A DNA stretch of 64,000 bases from Ancylomarina salipaludis (GCF_004122035.1 NZ_SAXA01000006.1:1-64000); one strand, 5' to 3'. Positions 17,593 through 26,690 are shown, counted from the stretch's first letter. Numbers and translations are program-made. Notes: generated by a model not told the origin, from the letters alone.

Positions 17593-18351
17593 TTACGAAA
17601 CGGTTTCTTCAGCAACAGCTTCCTCTTTCACATCTTCAATCACAGGTACAGGCTTCGTTTTAATAACAACTGGAGCCTTGGGCTTACGAACTAGCTTTAT
17701 AATATGAGTAAACATGTAATCTTCACTTTTCTGCTTATCAGCCTTCATTAGCAACTTACCCGTTTTCGATAGATCTGATAATAAGTTCCAAAGCTTATCA
17801 AACTCAATATGATTATTCAAAACCAACTCCTTTTTCTCTCTGATTTTCTCTTCCTGAAGCAGATTCAAATCATAAGCTTGTTGGCTCATATCGGCCAGTT
17901 TTGTTCCCAAACTTTCCTTATAACCTTTTGCTTTTAAAGCCTCTAAATTATTGGCAATATTCTGCTCAACAACTTTTACTTTCAAGCAATAGCCCTCAAT
18001 ATTTCTTCTTTTGATTTCTTTTTTAGCTTGTTTTACGCCTATGTCAGAAGCTTTTATATTTAAAGCCTTATTGGCGCGTTGCGCATAGGCAGCTATCAAA
18101 TCGAGTTTGGGAATTATACCATCAACACACTCGTACAGATCTGCTGTGATTCTCTTAATTTCGGCACTTAAGCTTGGGGCTTGAGTCAAATCATTCACTT
18201 TTTTAATTTGATTGCCTACTTCACTTAGGAATTCATCGTTGTACTCAGCTGAAAAATCTTCGAAGGCACTACGATCTCTTGTAAACATTTGCAGTAGAAT
18301 CTCTCCCACTACCGGAAGTTCTTCCTGTCTAAATTTAAAAAAAGTACTCAT
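17593..18351 (-). CDS. Hypothetical helical, coiled-coil protein downstream of a 21-nt repeat array
   Basis: This 252-residue protein is almost entirely helical and charged. It has no signal peptide, membrane segment or catalytic motif. Residues from about 105 to 200 (KQAKKEIKRRN..., EEKIREKKELVL) look like long amphipathic helices. The last 25 residues are a low-complexity Pro/Val/Glu tail (KPVPVIEDVKEEAVAEE). Its 5' region is unusual: 147 nt upstream of the ATG on the same strand lies an array of seven units with exact 21-nt spacing (18498-18644). I do not recognise the family; it could be structural or RNA-binding. Confidence 0.75.
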   Translation of the reverse strand: MSTFFKFRQEELPVVGEILLQMFTRDRSAFEDFSAEYNDEFLSEVGNQIKKVNDLTQAPSLSAEIKRITADLYECVDGIIPKLDLIAAYAQRANKALNIKASDIGVKQAKKEIKRRNIEGYCLKVKVVEQNIANNLEALKAKGYKESLGTKLADMSQQAYDLNLLQEEKIREKKELVLNNHIEFDKLWNLLSDLSKTGKLLMKADKQKSEDYMFTHIIKLVRKPKAPVVIKTKPVPVIEDVKEEAVAEETVS

Positions 18352-18497
18352 CTTTTAATGATTAGTTTGATTTATACTATGATGATGAAAATAATTCCAA
18401 TCGAAATCCTAGTCTCCAATCTCCCCTACCAACATGTTACTTTATCGTTCTTTTCCTTAAAAACGTGCTATATATCAATAATTTTAAAACTTATTTA

Positions 18498-18644
18498 CAT
18501 TCCCTTTGCCTGGTTCAACATTCCCCCGGAGGTTTACGGCATTCCCCTAATCGTTTTCTGCATTCCCTTTTTGCTTTATTGCTTTCCCCCGATGGTTTTC
18601 AGGATTCCCTTAAACAATTTCAGCTTTCCCCCTTTCAACTTCTC
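18498..18644. repeat. Seven-unit 21-nt phased repeat array
   Basis: The heptamer (C/G)(A/T)TTCCC begins at 18498, 18519, 18540, 18561, 18582, 18603 and 18624: seven units spaced exactly 21 nt. Between them each unit has a looser GTTTTC(N)GC-like half. On the minus strand the consensus is roughly GGGAATGCNGAAAAC plus six variable bases, G/A-rich. The unit equals seven codons and two DNA helix turns. On the plus strand one frame stays open and reads as heptads starting Ile/Phe-Pro; on the minus strand a Gly-Asn-Ala-Glu-Asn-type heptad is interrupted by stops. The array lies upstream of the 17593-18351 gene. Confidence 0.85.
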
Positions 18645-18683
18645 TCCTGTTTTAGCCAACTTCCAGAAGTTTAAAGTAAAAAC

Positions 18684-18720
18684 AAAGAAACGAAAGCGAA
18701 ATAAAAACCCTCGTTTCTTT
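18684..18720 (-). terminator. Hairpin beside the 21-nt array, terminator-like on the minus strand
   Basis: A perfect 10-bp inverted repeat AAAGAAACGA / TCGTTTCTTT with a 17-nt loop; on the minus strand it is followed by GTTTTT. It could end transcription of the nuclease-like gene at 18968-20050, or form part of the leader of the 17593-18351 gene. No clearer terminator lies between these genes. Confidence 0.5.
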
Positions 18721-18967
18721 ATAAGCAACTAACATGTTTAACTAAAATCACTCTCTAATTTAGAAAAATATAATTTAATATGTCAACTTTTATTTGTTTT
18801 TTTTCAATCGGTTTGTAAAAACACAACTCAATACCATAAACTTATATTACAACCAGGCCTTTATGCCAGGCAAAAGATGTTTCTAAATAAGCTTCAGGAA
18901 AAGGGAATACGCTCAGGAAGGAAAAAACATCCTCCTTATAAAAATAAGATGAAAAAAAAGGACTGGT

Positions 18968-20050
18968 CTAGTTCTCTTTTGGAGTAAAAACGAAGCTCGC
19001 ACAGATAGGATAATGATCAGAATAACGCTTGCGAATACGATTATATTTCGTGCAAGTAATTCCTTCAGTATGGAGAAGGTAGTCGATGCGGAACGAAGGG
19101 AAATCACCCGAATAGGTTGTGCTTATCCCTACCCCTTGTTCCACAAAAGCATCTCTCATACCCTTTGACAATTGATGATAGGTATACGAATTGGGCGTAT
19201 CGTTAAAATCACCACAAACCAAAGTTTCGTAAGGCGACTGTTTAACCTGCTTTTTAATTTGAAGAGCTTGTTCGGCTCTGCGAGCAAAAGCCTGACTCAA
19301 ACGTAATGAAATATCTTTAATATCAGCCAGATCTTCTTCATTCCCCTGATATTCTTCTTTTGTAATAAACTTGTAATTTTTCCCAATAAAACGGTTCGAT
19401 TCCAAATGCAAGTTATAAACTCTAATCGGTTTCCCTTGCACAAGAATATCTGCATATATAGCCTTACACAGATGTCCTTTTCCAAAAGTCAAGCTTTCCT
19501 TTTTAATTATTTTATATTTCGAGAAAATAACGACCCCAGTTTTTTTATTGCTGTAATGCACGTATGGCATCCCCAATTCCTTAATTAAACTCTGAAGAGA
19601 TAAAAAACCAGCGGGGGTACTTCGGTATTCCTGCAAACAAACCACATCGGGCTCCTGCGAATTAATCAATTTAATGATGTTGTTGGGTGTATTGGGGTCT
19701 TTTGTCCACTTATACCGATCAAACGAACGTACATTATAGGACAAGACTTTTATGGGCTTTAAATCGGCTGAGAGACTCTTGTCTCCACGACTCAATTGAA
19801 AAAAATCGCCCATACTATCATAACCAATCAGAATAATAGCAAGAGGAAGTAAAAAACTCCATTTTCGGCGAAACATCCAATAAAAAACAAAAAGAAGATT
19901 GGCAAACAGAAGATAGGGATAAGCCAAACCAAAAAAAGCCGGGAACCCAAGTGTTGCCGGATTGATATGAGCGGCAGAATAGGAAATAAGTAAAGCTCCT
20001 GAAAAAATCAGGCTAAACACAACCAATCCTTTATGAAGCAGCTTCTTCAA
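18968..20050 (-). CDS. Membrane-anchored endonuclease/exonuclease/phosphatase (EEP) family protein
   Basis: Three N-terminal membrane segments (about residues 8-28, 40-58 and 65-82) precede an EEP-fold domain (about 100-355). The catalytic metal-dependent hydrolase motifs are present: LSYNVRSF, the glutamate in CLQEYRS, CGDFNDTP, RIDYLLHT and the terminal SDHYPI. Members cleave phosphodiester or phosphoester bonds in DNA, RNA or lipids; the substrate here is unknown, but the membrane anchor suggests an extracytoplasmic or membrane-surface role. It is downstream of the two rhomboid genes and mutL on the same strand. Confidence 0.88.
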   Translation of the reverse strand: MKKLLHKGLVVFSLIFSGALLISYSAAHINPATLGFPAFFGLAYPYLLFANLLFVFYWMFRRKWSFLLPLAIILIGYDSMGDFFQLSRGDKSLSADLKPIKVLSYNVRSFDRYKWTKDPNTPNNIIKLINSQEPDVVCLQEYRSTPAGFLSLQSLIKELGMPYVHYSNKKTGVVIFSKYKIIKKESLTFGKGHLCKAIYADILVQGKPIRVYNLHLESNRFIGKNYKFITKEEYQGNEEDLADIKDISLRLSQAFARRAEQALQIKKQVKQSPYETLVCGDFNDTPNSYTYHQLSKGMRDAFVEQGVGISTTYSGDFPSFRIDYLLHTEGITCTKYNRIRKRYSDHYPICASFVFTPKEN

Positions 20051-20167
20051 ATTTTGTCTTTTGTATATATTCGGTATAAATACTTAATGTGCCTTGAGTT
20101 AAAAGAGCCAAAAGTAATTTCCAACTTATAAATACGCGTAAATACTTTTATACTTCAAGTCCTGGTC

Positions 20168-21094
20168 CTAATCCTTACTCGACTTGAACAAAATTTCTTT
20201 TTCCTCTTTCGATAAACTATCGTAACCCGACTTGGAAATTTTTTCAAGAATCTTATTTAAATTCTCTTGATTTTCTTTCTTAGCTTTATTGTAAGCCCTA
20301 TCATCCATCGTACGGGCACGCTTATGTGTCACCTTCATCTTTTTTCTCGATTTAAACCAAGAAAAAACGGTATCCATCATTTGGTTAAAACCTGAAGATA
20401 TATCCTTTCCCTTACGCAGTTGAGTAATAAACAACCAACCATAAAAAGCACCGCCTAAATGTGCCAAATGCCCGCCAGCATTGCCGTTAGGCAATTGAAT
20501 GATATCTGTTAACACAAAGAAAAGAGCAATATACTTGATCTTAACTGGACCAATGAATACTAAATTTACAATATAATTTGGGGAATAACTAACTGTTGCA
20601 AACACGATGGCCATAACTGATGCTGAGGCGCCCAAAGCCACTGCAAAAGGCAATGCATTTTCGAAAACCGGAAAGATATTATATGCAAAAACAAAAATAG
20701 CGGCACCAGTTAAACCTCCTATTAAATAAACACTTAATAGTTTTTTCTGATCCAAAAAACTCAGGAAAATTCGTCCAAACCAATATAACCAAAGCATATT
20801 GAACAGGATATGAAGAAAGCCCTCGTGCAAAAACATATAAGAGAACACCGACCAGGGTCGATAAAGTAGTTCTGAAGTATCGGCAGGCAGGGTCAACCAA
20901 TTCAAGACAAAATTTCCCTCAGTAGGAGCCAAACCAAAAAGAAAAGCAAGAACAGCAGCAATCTTCACCAATAAAAACACAGCCAAGTTAATATAAATCA
21001 ACTTACTAAGATTACTGCCTTCTTTAAATGAATTCTTGATGCCTTCCCAAATACTTTGATGAGAATAGGATTGATATGGATTGTTAAAATTCAT
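20168..21094 (-). CDS. Rhomboid family intramembrane serine protease
   Basis: Rhomboids cut substrate proteins inside the membrane with a Ser-His dyad. Here the serine is in ALGASASVMA (GxSx motif) and the histidine in GGHLAHLGGAFYG. The family's structural HxxxN motif is in HILFNMLWLYW. At least six membrane segments lie between about residues 30 and 235; the C-terminal 70 residues are basic and charged. The in-frame ATG at 21094 (MNFNNPYQSY) is preferred to one 30 nt upstream. It is the second of two tandem rhomboid genes. Confidence 0.9.
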   Translation of the reverse strand: MNFNNPYQSYSHQSIWEGIKNSFKEGSNLSKLIYINLAVFLLVKIAAVLAFLFGLAPTEGNFVLNWLTLPADTSELLYRPWSVFSYMFLHEGFLHILFNMLWLYWFGRIFLSFLDQKKLLSVYLIGGLTGAAIFVFAYNIFPVFENALPFAVALGASASVMAIVFATVSYSPNYIVNLVFIGPVKIKYIALFFVLTDIIQLPNGNAGGHLAHLGGAFYGWLFITQLRKGKDISSGFNQMMDTVFSWFKSRKKMKVTHKRARTMDDRAYNKAKKENQENLNKILEKISKSGYDSLSKEEKEILFKSSKD

Positions 21095-21193
21095 GATTTT
21101 TTCGGATATCAAATGAGACTGCAAAAAACAAATAAAGCAATTTACAGGCCTTTTAAATGAACGTTAGTTATCGTTTATTAGTATCACTCTCAA

Positions 21194-22012
21194 CTAATAA
21201 AATCGATTGGAATGTTTATTCCAGTATTTTATCAGGATAAAACCAAAGAGCATACCGCCCAGGTGAGCAAAGTGAGCCACATTGTCGCCAGCACTCTGTT
21301 GGAATCCCAGATAAAGTTCAATGGCACCATAACCAATCACGAAATATTTCGCTTTGATTGGAATAGGAGGAAACAACAACATCAACTCGGTATTGGGGAA
21401 TAGCATCCCAAAAGCCAGAAGAATACCAAAAACAGCTCCCGAAGCTCCAACTGTTGTTACATTAATACTCTCGGTTATCGCACGACGCGCAATCTCAATT
21501 CCTTGATTGGCATAAGCAATACTATCCGGATTGTCAGCCCATTTATCTGCGAATTCGTAGACCCAGGCAGATGGTCTTCCCAATGCATCTTTAATAATAG
21601 ATGAGAACAATTCAGGCGTAGGTGTGTTTGAGAAAGCTGTGAAAGCCTTCATCATTGAAGCATAATCCAACCACAACACGAAGGTGTGCAAGGCTGCTGC
21701 GCCCAGACCCGTTAGCATATAATAGATTAAAAATCGCTTAGGTCCCCAAACTGACTCCAATACCCGCCCAAACATGAAAAGGGCAAACATATTAAAAAAC
21801 AAGTGGGTAATATCTGCATGCATAAACATATGCGTGACAAACTGAAAGGGCATAAAATACTCCGACTTAAAAAAGTGCAGGCCCAATATCTTGGATAAAT
21901 CAACCCCTGTTTGGCCTAAAACCCATGTACCCAAAAGCATGAGTGCATTTATTATCAGCAGGTTTTTAACCACTGGTGGCAGATTTAACATTGATGATCT
22001 AAAATTACTCAT
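21194..22012 (-). CDS. Rhomboid family intramembrane serine protease
   Basis: The catalytic dyad is visible in VGASGAVFGIL (Ser) and NVAHFAHLGGMLFG (His), with HLFFNMFALFMFG as the loop-1 HxxxN motif. The protein is about 272 residues from the ATG at 22012 (MSNFRSSMLNLPP); an in-frame ATG at 22075 would add 21 residues with no rhomboid similarity. A long insertion of about 60 residues sits between membrane segments 3 and 4 (FSNTPTPELFSSI...). It is 99 nt upstream of the second rhomboid gene and 147 nt downstream of mutL. Confidence 0.9.
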   Translation of the reverse strand: MSNFRSSMLNLPPVVKNLLIINALMLLGTWVLGQTGVDLSKILGLHFFKSEYFMPFQFVTHMFMHADITHLFFNMFALFMFGRVLESVWGPKRFLIYYMLTGLGAAALHTFVLWLDYASMMKAFTAFSNTPTPELFSSIIKDALGRPSAWVYEFADKWADNPDSIAYANQGIEIARRAITESINVTTVGASGAVFGILLAFGMLFPNTELMLLFPPIPIKAKYFVIGYGAIELYLGFQQSAGDNVAHFAHLGGMLFGFILIKYWNKHSNRFY

Positions 22013-22159
22013 ATCTACTATGTTTTTTAATGAAGCTTCAATTCCTCTTATCAAATTGAGACAATCTGAAGCCAAAACTTATTTCTGAAACAGATTATTA
22101 GTCTTACAAGAGCCATACCAAGAAATAAACAAGCCGAATTGAAGCCAAGTTGTCAGTAT

Positions 22160-24151
22160 TTATCTGAACCGTTTGTCAAGTTCCTGAGTTTCCAAAACGG
22201 AAACAATGGTTTTACCATCAGGCGTGTAATTGGGTGTTTCACAAGCAAAAAGCTGATCGATGATAGCACTCATCTCAGCTGATGTCAACGATTTGCCATA
22301 ATTGACAGCTGAAGCCTTAGCCAAGGCTTTAGCCAAATTCTCACGAACCTTCACCTTCACATCCAATTGGTTCACCTTGTAGTTCTCCAATAGGTTCTCC
22401 AACAGTTCTTTCGGATCGCCATTCTGAATATCAGCAGGTGTTCCATTTATCACAAAAGTTTTCTTACCAAACTCCCTGATATCAAACCCCAGAGCTTTTA
22501 CATCCTCTAAAATCACTTGTAAAAGCGTGTAATCAGAGGCATTCAATTCCACGGTTTGCGGAAAAAGAGTTTGCTGTGCCACCCCCTGATTATTTTCAAC
22601 TGAACTTCTGAACTTTTCGAAAAGAATACGTTCGTGTGCCTTTCGTTGATCAATAATCATTAAACCTGAACGAACAGGAGTTAAAATATATTTGTTCTTT
22701 AACTGAAAGAAATCTTGTGCCTTAACACTATCCTCGCGCTGAAAAATCTTTTGCTGCATTTGATTTTGAGGGGATTCCTGTGGCTGAAAATAATCAGGTA
22801 CAGGTGGTCGCTTCACCTCAGTTTGTCCACCAATGGGATAATCAGGAATCAAATCGGGTTCTCTATCCTGATAAAGTTTATCCCAATCCTTTGGCACCAC
22901 TTTCTTCTGACTTGCCCCGCTTGAAGAACCTGGTTTCGATTTAAATTCCTGATAAAACTGATTATTCTCAATGGAATTCTGCTCATGTTCAAAGGGATTA
23001 AAGGTCTTTTCGGCCTCAAAAGGATTGTATGAAGTATCAGCCTCAAAAGGATTAAATTCATGATTCACCTTAATCATTGGCATTTCAACTTCTGTTGAAT
23101 CCTGATTAGCTACCGGAATTTCAAGACTCCTGTCTTCATCAAAATCGATAGAAGGTACAATGTTGAATTTTCCCAAAGCCTCACGGATTGAAGCCTGAAT
23201 AATCTGAAAGATTGCCTGTTCATCCTCAAACTTAATTTCAGTTTTGGTTGGATGAATATTGATATCAATAATCTTGGGATCAACTTCGAAAAAAATAAAA
23301 TATGGTGGTACCGTATCGGGTGGCAGAATTTTATCGTAAGCCAGCAAAACCGCCTTATGAAAATAAGGATGGCGCATATAACGATTATTCACAAAGAAGA
23401 ACTGCTCATCCGTCTTTCTCTTGGCATTTTTGGGTTTACCAATAAAACCGGAAAGTTTCACAATACTCGTATTGGTATCGATCCCAATCAATCTGGTATT
23501 GATACTCCGACCAAACACATTAACAATCCGCTGACGGGTGTTACTCGGGACCAAATTATAAATCTCAGTATCGTTATGAATCAACTTAAACTCAATATCC
23601 GGATTGGCCAAAGTGATTCGATGAAATTCAGTGATAATATTTCGTAATTCAGTCGAATTTGCTTTCAGGAATTTTCGTCGGGCGGGTACATTAAAAAAGA
23701 GGTTCTTCACTATAAAATTACTCCCCGATGGACAAGCAATCGAATCCTGCGAAACCAACTCCGACCCATCAATAACGATATGGGTCCCCAATTCATCTTC
23801 AACACGTTTGGTTTTAAGCTCAACATTGGCAATCGCTGCAATTGATGCTAAAGCCTCACCACGGAAGCCCATAGTGCGGATAGCAAAAAGGTCGTTGGCT
23901 GCCTTTATCTTTGATGTAGCATGACGCTCGAAAGCCAATCGGGCATCTGTAGCAGACATTCCGCAACCATTATCAATGATTTGGATTAGCGTTTTACCCG
24001 CATCCTTAAGATTAATCTTTATGGAAGTACTCCCCGCATCAATAGCATTCTCCACCAATTCCTTAACAACAGAAGCTGGTCGTTGAACCACCTCGCCTGC
24101 AGCAATTTGGTTAGCTACTGAATCCGGAAGTATTTGTATAATATCGGACAT
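22160..24151 (-). CDS. mutL: DNA mismatch repair protein MutL
   Basis: MutL couples MutS mismatch recognition to strand removal. The N-terminal GHKL ATPase is intact: ENAIDAGST, DNGCGM and GFRGEALASI. A Ser/Pro/Asn-rich linker (about residues 350-470, with three NPFEA-like repeats) leads to the C-terminal dimerisation domain. The nicking-endonuclease motif is altered: DQRKAHERILFE in place of DQHA(x)2E(x)4E, and the C-terminal CPHGRP-like zinc motif reads YTPDGK. It therefore probably lacks MutL endonuclease activity. 663 residues, normal length. Confidence 0.96.
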   Translation of the reverse strand: MSDIIQILPDSVANQIAAGEVVQRPASVVKELVENAIDAGSTSIKINLKDAGKTLIQIIDNGCGMSATDARLAFERHATSKIKAANDLFAIRTMGFRGEALASIAAIANVELKTKRVEDELGTHIVIDGSELVSQDSIACPSGSNFIVKNLFFNVPARRKFLKANSTELRNIITEFHRITLANPDIEFKLIHNDTEIYNLVPSNTRQRIVNVFGRSINTRLIGIDTNTSIVKLSGFIGKPKNAKRKTDEQFFFVNNRYMRHPYFHKAVLLAYDKILPPDTVPPYFIFFEVDPKIIDINIHPTKTEIKFEDEQAIFQIIQASIREALGKFNIVPSIDFDEDRSLEIPVANQDSTEVEMPMIKVNHEFNPFEADTSYNPFEAEKTFNPFEHEQNSIENNQFYQEFKSKPGSSSGASQKKVVPKDWDKLYQDREPDLIPDYPIGGQTEVKRPPVPDYFQPQESPQNQMQQKIFQREDSVKAQDFFQLKNKYILTPVRSGLMIIDQRKAHERILFEKFRSSVENNQGVAQQTLFPQTVELNASDYTLLQVILEDVKALGFDIREFGKKTFVINGTPADIQNGDPKELLENLLENYKVNQLDVKVKVRENLAKALAKASAVNYGKSLTSAEMSAIIDQLFACETPNYTPDGKTIVSVLETQELDKRFR

Positions 24152-24249
24152 ATAAAGTTAAATGTGAGATAAATATTCCTTATTCCTACACTTATAAAGG
24201 AAAAAACAAAACGAAGCTTTAAGATAAAGTTTCGTTTCAAAATAGTTCG

Positions 24250-24564
24250 CTAAAATTTTATTGGCAAACTATCCCAACCAAATAAATAAACATAAGCAAT
24301 AAACAAGAGAATAGCTAAGATTACAACGAGACGAATATTCGACTTTTTGTTCGACCTTCTCACATCAGTATGTTTGTGGCGTAATGATCGTTTCAACTGC
24401 CCCTTGATATTGGGAGTGTACTGACCGTTCTCATCTGTTATTCCCAACTCAGCCTTAATGCGATTTTCTCTCTCCTCACGCTCCTCTTTTGCTGGATCCC
24501 AATAACGAGGTTGAATATTGAACCTCTTATGCTCTGGCTTTTTAAAAAAACCTGGTAACGCCAT
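24250..24564 (-). CDS. Hypothetical single-pass membrane protein
   Basis: This 104-residue protein has a basic, charged N-terminal 75 residues (KKPEHKRFNIQPRYWDP and a KEEREERENRIK helix) and one hydrophobic segment near the C-terminus (about residues 80-97), suggesting tail-anchoring. It lies 98 nt upstream of mutL on the same strand, so the two may share a transcript. I recognise no named family. Confidence 0.7.
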   Translation of the reverse strand: MALPGFFKKPEHKRFNIQPRYWDPAKEEREERENRIKAELGITDENGQYTPNIKGQLKRSLRHKHTDVRRSNKKSNIRLVVILAILLFIAYVYLFGWDSLPIKF

Positions 24565-24753
24565 AATTCCTTGTGTTAATGCTTTTTATATTTTCTTCGA
24601 TTGTTAGGCAAATATAAAGATAAATACTGAATTTTGCTCTAGAAATACAATTCAGACATGAAGGTATTTATGATATATTAACACAGTTATTACCAATCAA
24701 TTCAGTATTCCTTTACAGTTTAAATCAAGCTTTTACAATCAGTATTTTCAGGC

Positions 24754-25566
24754 TTACTGCAACTTTGCTCCGCAGTATCTGCAATATTGATCATCTATAT
24801 CATGACCTTCAGACAAACAGTTTTCACAAACCTGACCTGAAGGTTTCCCCCTTGAAGACCTGGATAATTCTGCTGTAACAATCCCGGTAGGTACAGCAAT
24901 AATGGCATAACCAATGATCATAACAAAAGAGGCTATAAACTGGCCTAAAGCAGTGCCCGGAGAGATATCACCATAACCAACAGTAGTAAGCGTTACTATG
25001 GCCCAATAAATTCCTCGTGGTATACTGGTAAAGCCATTCTCAGCCCCCTCAATCAAGTACATTAAAGTTCCAATGATTATAACCATTGTCAATACTGCGA
25101 AAAGAAAAACCGAAATTTTTATCCGACTTCGTTTCAATGCTTTGATAATAATAGTGCCTTCGTTCATATAACGGTTCAACTTCAGTATTCGGAAGATCCG
25201 TAATAACCGAAGAGCTCTAATGACTATAAAGCCATGTGTTCCCACGAAAAATAAACCCAAATAACTGGGCAGAATCGATAAAAAATCAATAATCCCATAG
25301 AAACTAAAAATATACCTCTTTGGTTTTGATACAATCCATATTCTCAAACAATATTCCAAGCTGAAAATCAGTGTAATACTCCACTCCATCAATTGCAATG
25401 AAAATCGATATTGTTTCTCAATTGAGGGAACACTCTCAAGCATAACCAGAAGAATGCTGAGCACAATCACAATCAACAAGAGCACATCGAACAATTTTCC
25501 TGCTTTTGTATCCGATTCAAATATAATTTCGTAAAGTTTTGATTTAATTCCCATAAGGTTTGGCAC
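24754..25566 (-). CDS. Voltage-gated-type potassium channel with C-terminal zinc ribbon
   Basis: Six-segment channel subunit of 270 residues. The S4 sensor has regularly spaced arginines (RALRLLRIFRILKLNRY), and the pore has the K+ selectivity filter TTVGYGD. After S6 a short cytoplasmic tail ends in two cysteine pairs (CENC ... CRYC, about residues 247-267), a zinc-ribbon layout not part of the core channel. The tail may be a regulatory or assembly module. A second in-frame ATG 12 nt downstream (MGIKSKLYE) is an equally possible start. Confidence 0.9.
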   Translation of the reverse strand: MPNLMGIKSKLYEIIFESDTKAGKLFDVLLLIVIVLSILLVMLESVPSIEKQYRFSLQLMEWSITLIFSLEYCLRIWIVSKPKRYIFSFYGIIDFLSILPSYLGLFFVGTHGFIVIRALRLLRIFRILKLNRYMNEGTIIIKALKRSRIKISVFLFAVLTMVIIIGTLMYLIEGAENGFTSIPRGIYWAIVTLTTVGYGDISPGTALGQFIASFVMIIGYAIIAVPTGIVTAELSRSSRGKPSGQVCENCLSEGHDIDDQYCRYCGAKLQ

Positions 25567-25674
25567 TATTGTAAAGTAGAATATTGAAACTGATTCGAAG
25601 TTAATTAATTCCTGTGATCTTCGCTAAGTCATTATCTAAAATGCCGTTTACAAAATACGATTTTACTTTTCTTA

Positions 25675-25705
25675 TTGTAAGTTGGCAATTGTTATTGTAG
25701 TTTTG
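25675..25705 (+). promoter_or_regulatory. Promoter of gmhA
   Basis: TTG (25675-25677), 20 nt, TAGTTTTG (25698-25705). Transcription would start near 25711, which favours the ATG at 25722 over the TTG at 25713. Confidence 0.65.
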
Positions 25706-25721
25706 AGAAAAATTGAAGCTT

Positions 25722-26294
25722 ATGATTCTTGAAGATATAAAAAATAGTTTTAATGATGCTCACCGGGTTTTGGAAGCATTTATCAACAAAGAGGAAAATT
25801 TCATAGCCATTGAAAAAGCCGGTACGGCTATGTCTGAAGCGATTAAGAATGGTGGGAAAATTATTTCATGTGGCAACGGTGGGTCCATGTGCGATGCCAT
25901 GCATTTTGCAGAAGAACTTACCGGACGTTTTAGAAACGATCGTATTTCGATGCCTGCTGTAGCAATTTCAGATCCCAGCCACATCACCTGCGTGGGGAAC
26001 GATTATGGTTTCGATTACATCTTCTCCCGCTATGTTGAAGGTATGGGCCAAAAAGGCGATGTTTTTTTAGGAATTAGCACGTCCGGTAATTCGAAAAACA
26101 TTATTAATGCTATCAAAGCTGCTAAAGAAAAAGGAATGACAGTTGTTGGTCTGACTGGAAAAACCGGAGGCGAAATGGCAAAGCTTTGTGATGTTGAGAT
26201 CAGAGTACCCTGGACAGGTTATTCAGATCGGGTTCAGGAAATTCACATCAAAATTATTCACTGCTTGATTCAATATATTGAGTCTCAATTTTAG
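25722..26294 (+). CDS. gmhA: Sedoheptulose-7-phosphate isomerase
   Basis: GmhA isomerises sedoheptulose 7-phosphate in the first step of heptose synthesis for LPS or S-layer glycans. The SIS domain shows the [18 protein letters not shown] phosphate/metal segment and the second sugar-phosphate loop [10 protein letters not shown]. The C-terminal QEIHIKIIH supplies the expected Gln and His metal ligands. From the ATG at 25722 it is 190 residues, normal for the family. No other heptose gene is adjacent; a bidirectional terminator follows. Confidence 0.93.
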   Translation: MILEDIKNSFNDAHRVLEAFINKEENFIAIEKAGTAMSEAIKNGGKIISCGNGGSMCDAMHFAEELTGRFRNDRISMPAVAISDPSHITCVGNDYGFDYIFSRYVEGMGQKGDVFLGISTSGNSKNIINAIKAAKEKGMTVVGLTGKTGGEMAKLCDVEIRVPWTGYSDRVQEIHIKIIHCLIQYIESQF

Positions 26295-26304
26295 ATTCAG
26301 GGAA

Positions 26305-26345
26305 ACTGCAAAAAAAATCCAAACTCTCTAAGTTTGGATTTTTTT
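26305..26345. terminator. Bidirectional terminator between gmhA and the zinc-ribbon gene
   Basis: AATCCAAACT / AAGTTTGGATT stem with A run before and T run after, so it can act for both convergent genes. Confidence 0.85.
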
Positions 26346-26356
26346 CATTCTATACC

Positions 26357-26644
26357 TTAGGTATTTCTGATCGCTTTTACCCGATCGGCAAAACCAGCAT
26401 CTTCTTCGAGCAACATCAACCTTGTGACACCACTGCCACATTTAGCACATTTCCCTTTAATCAAGACCTCATCAGCATCAGTCAGAACCGGAATAACATT
26501 CACAACACCATCGGGGCAAATATTACTACAACTTGGGCAAAATACAGTGTGATTTAATAAATAGCTAAAAGCTTCTTTTTGTTCTTCGTTCAATAAATCT
26601 TCGAATTGCTGACTCGCTAATTCGATTTCGTCGTCTTGAGGCAT
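26357..26644 (-). CDS. Small zinc-ribbon protein
   Basis: This 95-residue soluble protein has an acidic helical N-terminus (about residues 1-30) and two cysteine pairs, CPSCSNIC and CAKCGSG, spaced about 30 residues apart, the layout of a zinc ribbon. There is no signal peptide. Role unknown; similar small proteins can be nucleic-acid- or protein-binding. It lies 46 nt downstream of the nucleotidase gene on the same strand's far side, so it follows that gene in the same direction. Confidence 0.7.
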   Translation of the reverse strand: MPQDDEIELASQQFEDLLNEEQKEAFSYLLNHTVFCPSCSNICPDGVVNVIPVLTDADEVLIKGKCAKCGSGVTRLMLLEEDAGFADRVKAIRNT

Positions 26645-26690
26645 TCTTTCTTTTTATTCTTAATACAGGTTTACTTATCTCTAACGTGGT

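Noticed and set aside
18498-18644. CRISPR array
   Set aside because: Units are 21 nt with no separate repeat and spacer parts of typical length (about 30 each), and no cas gene is nearby.
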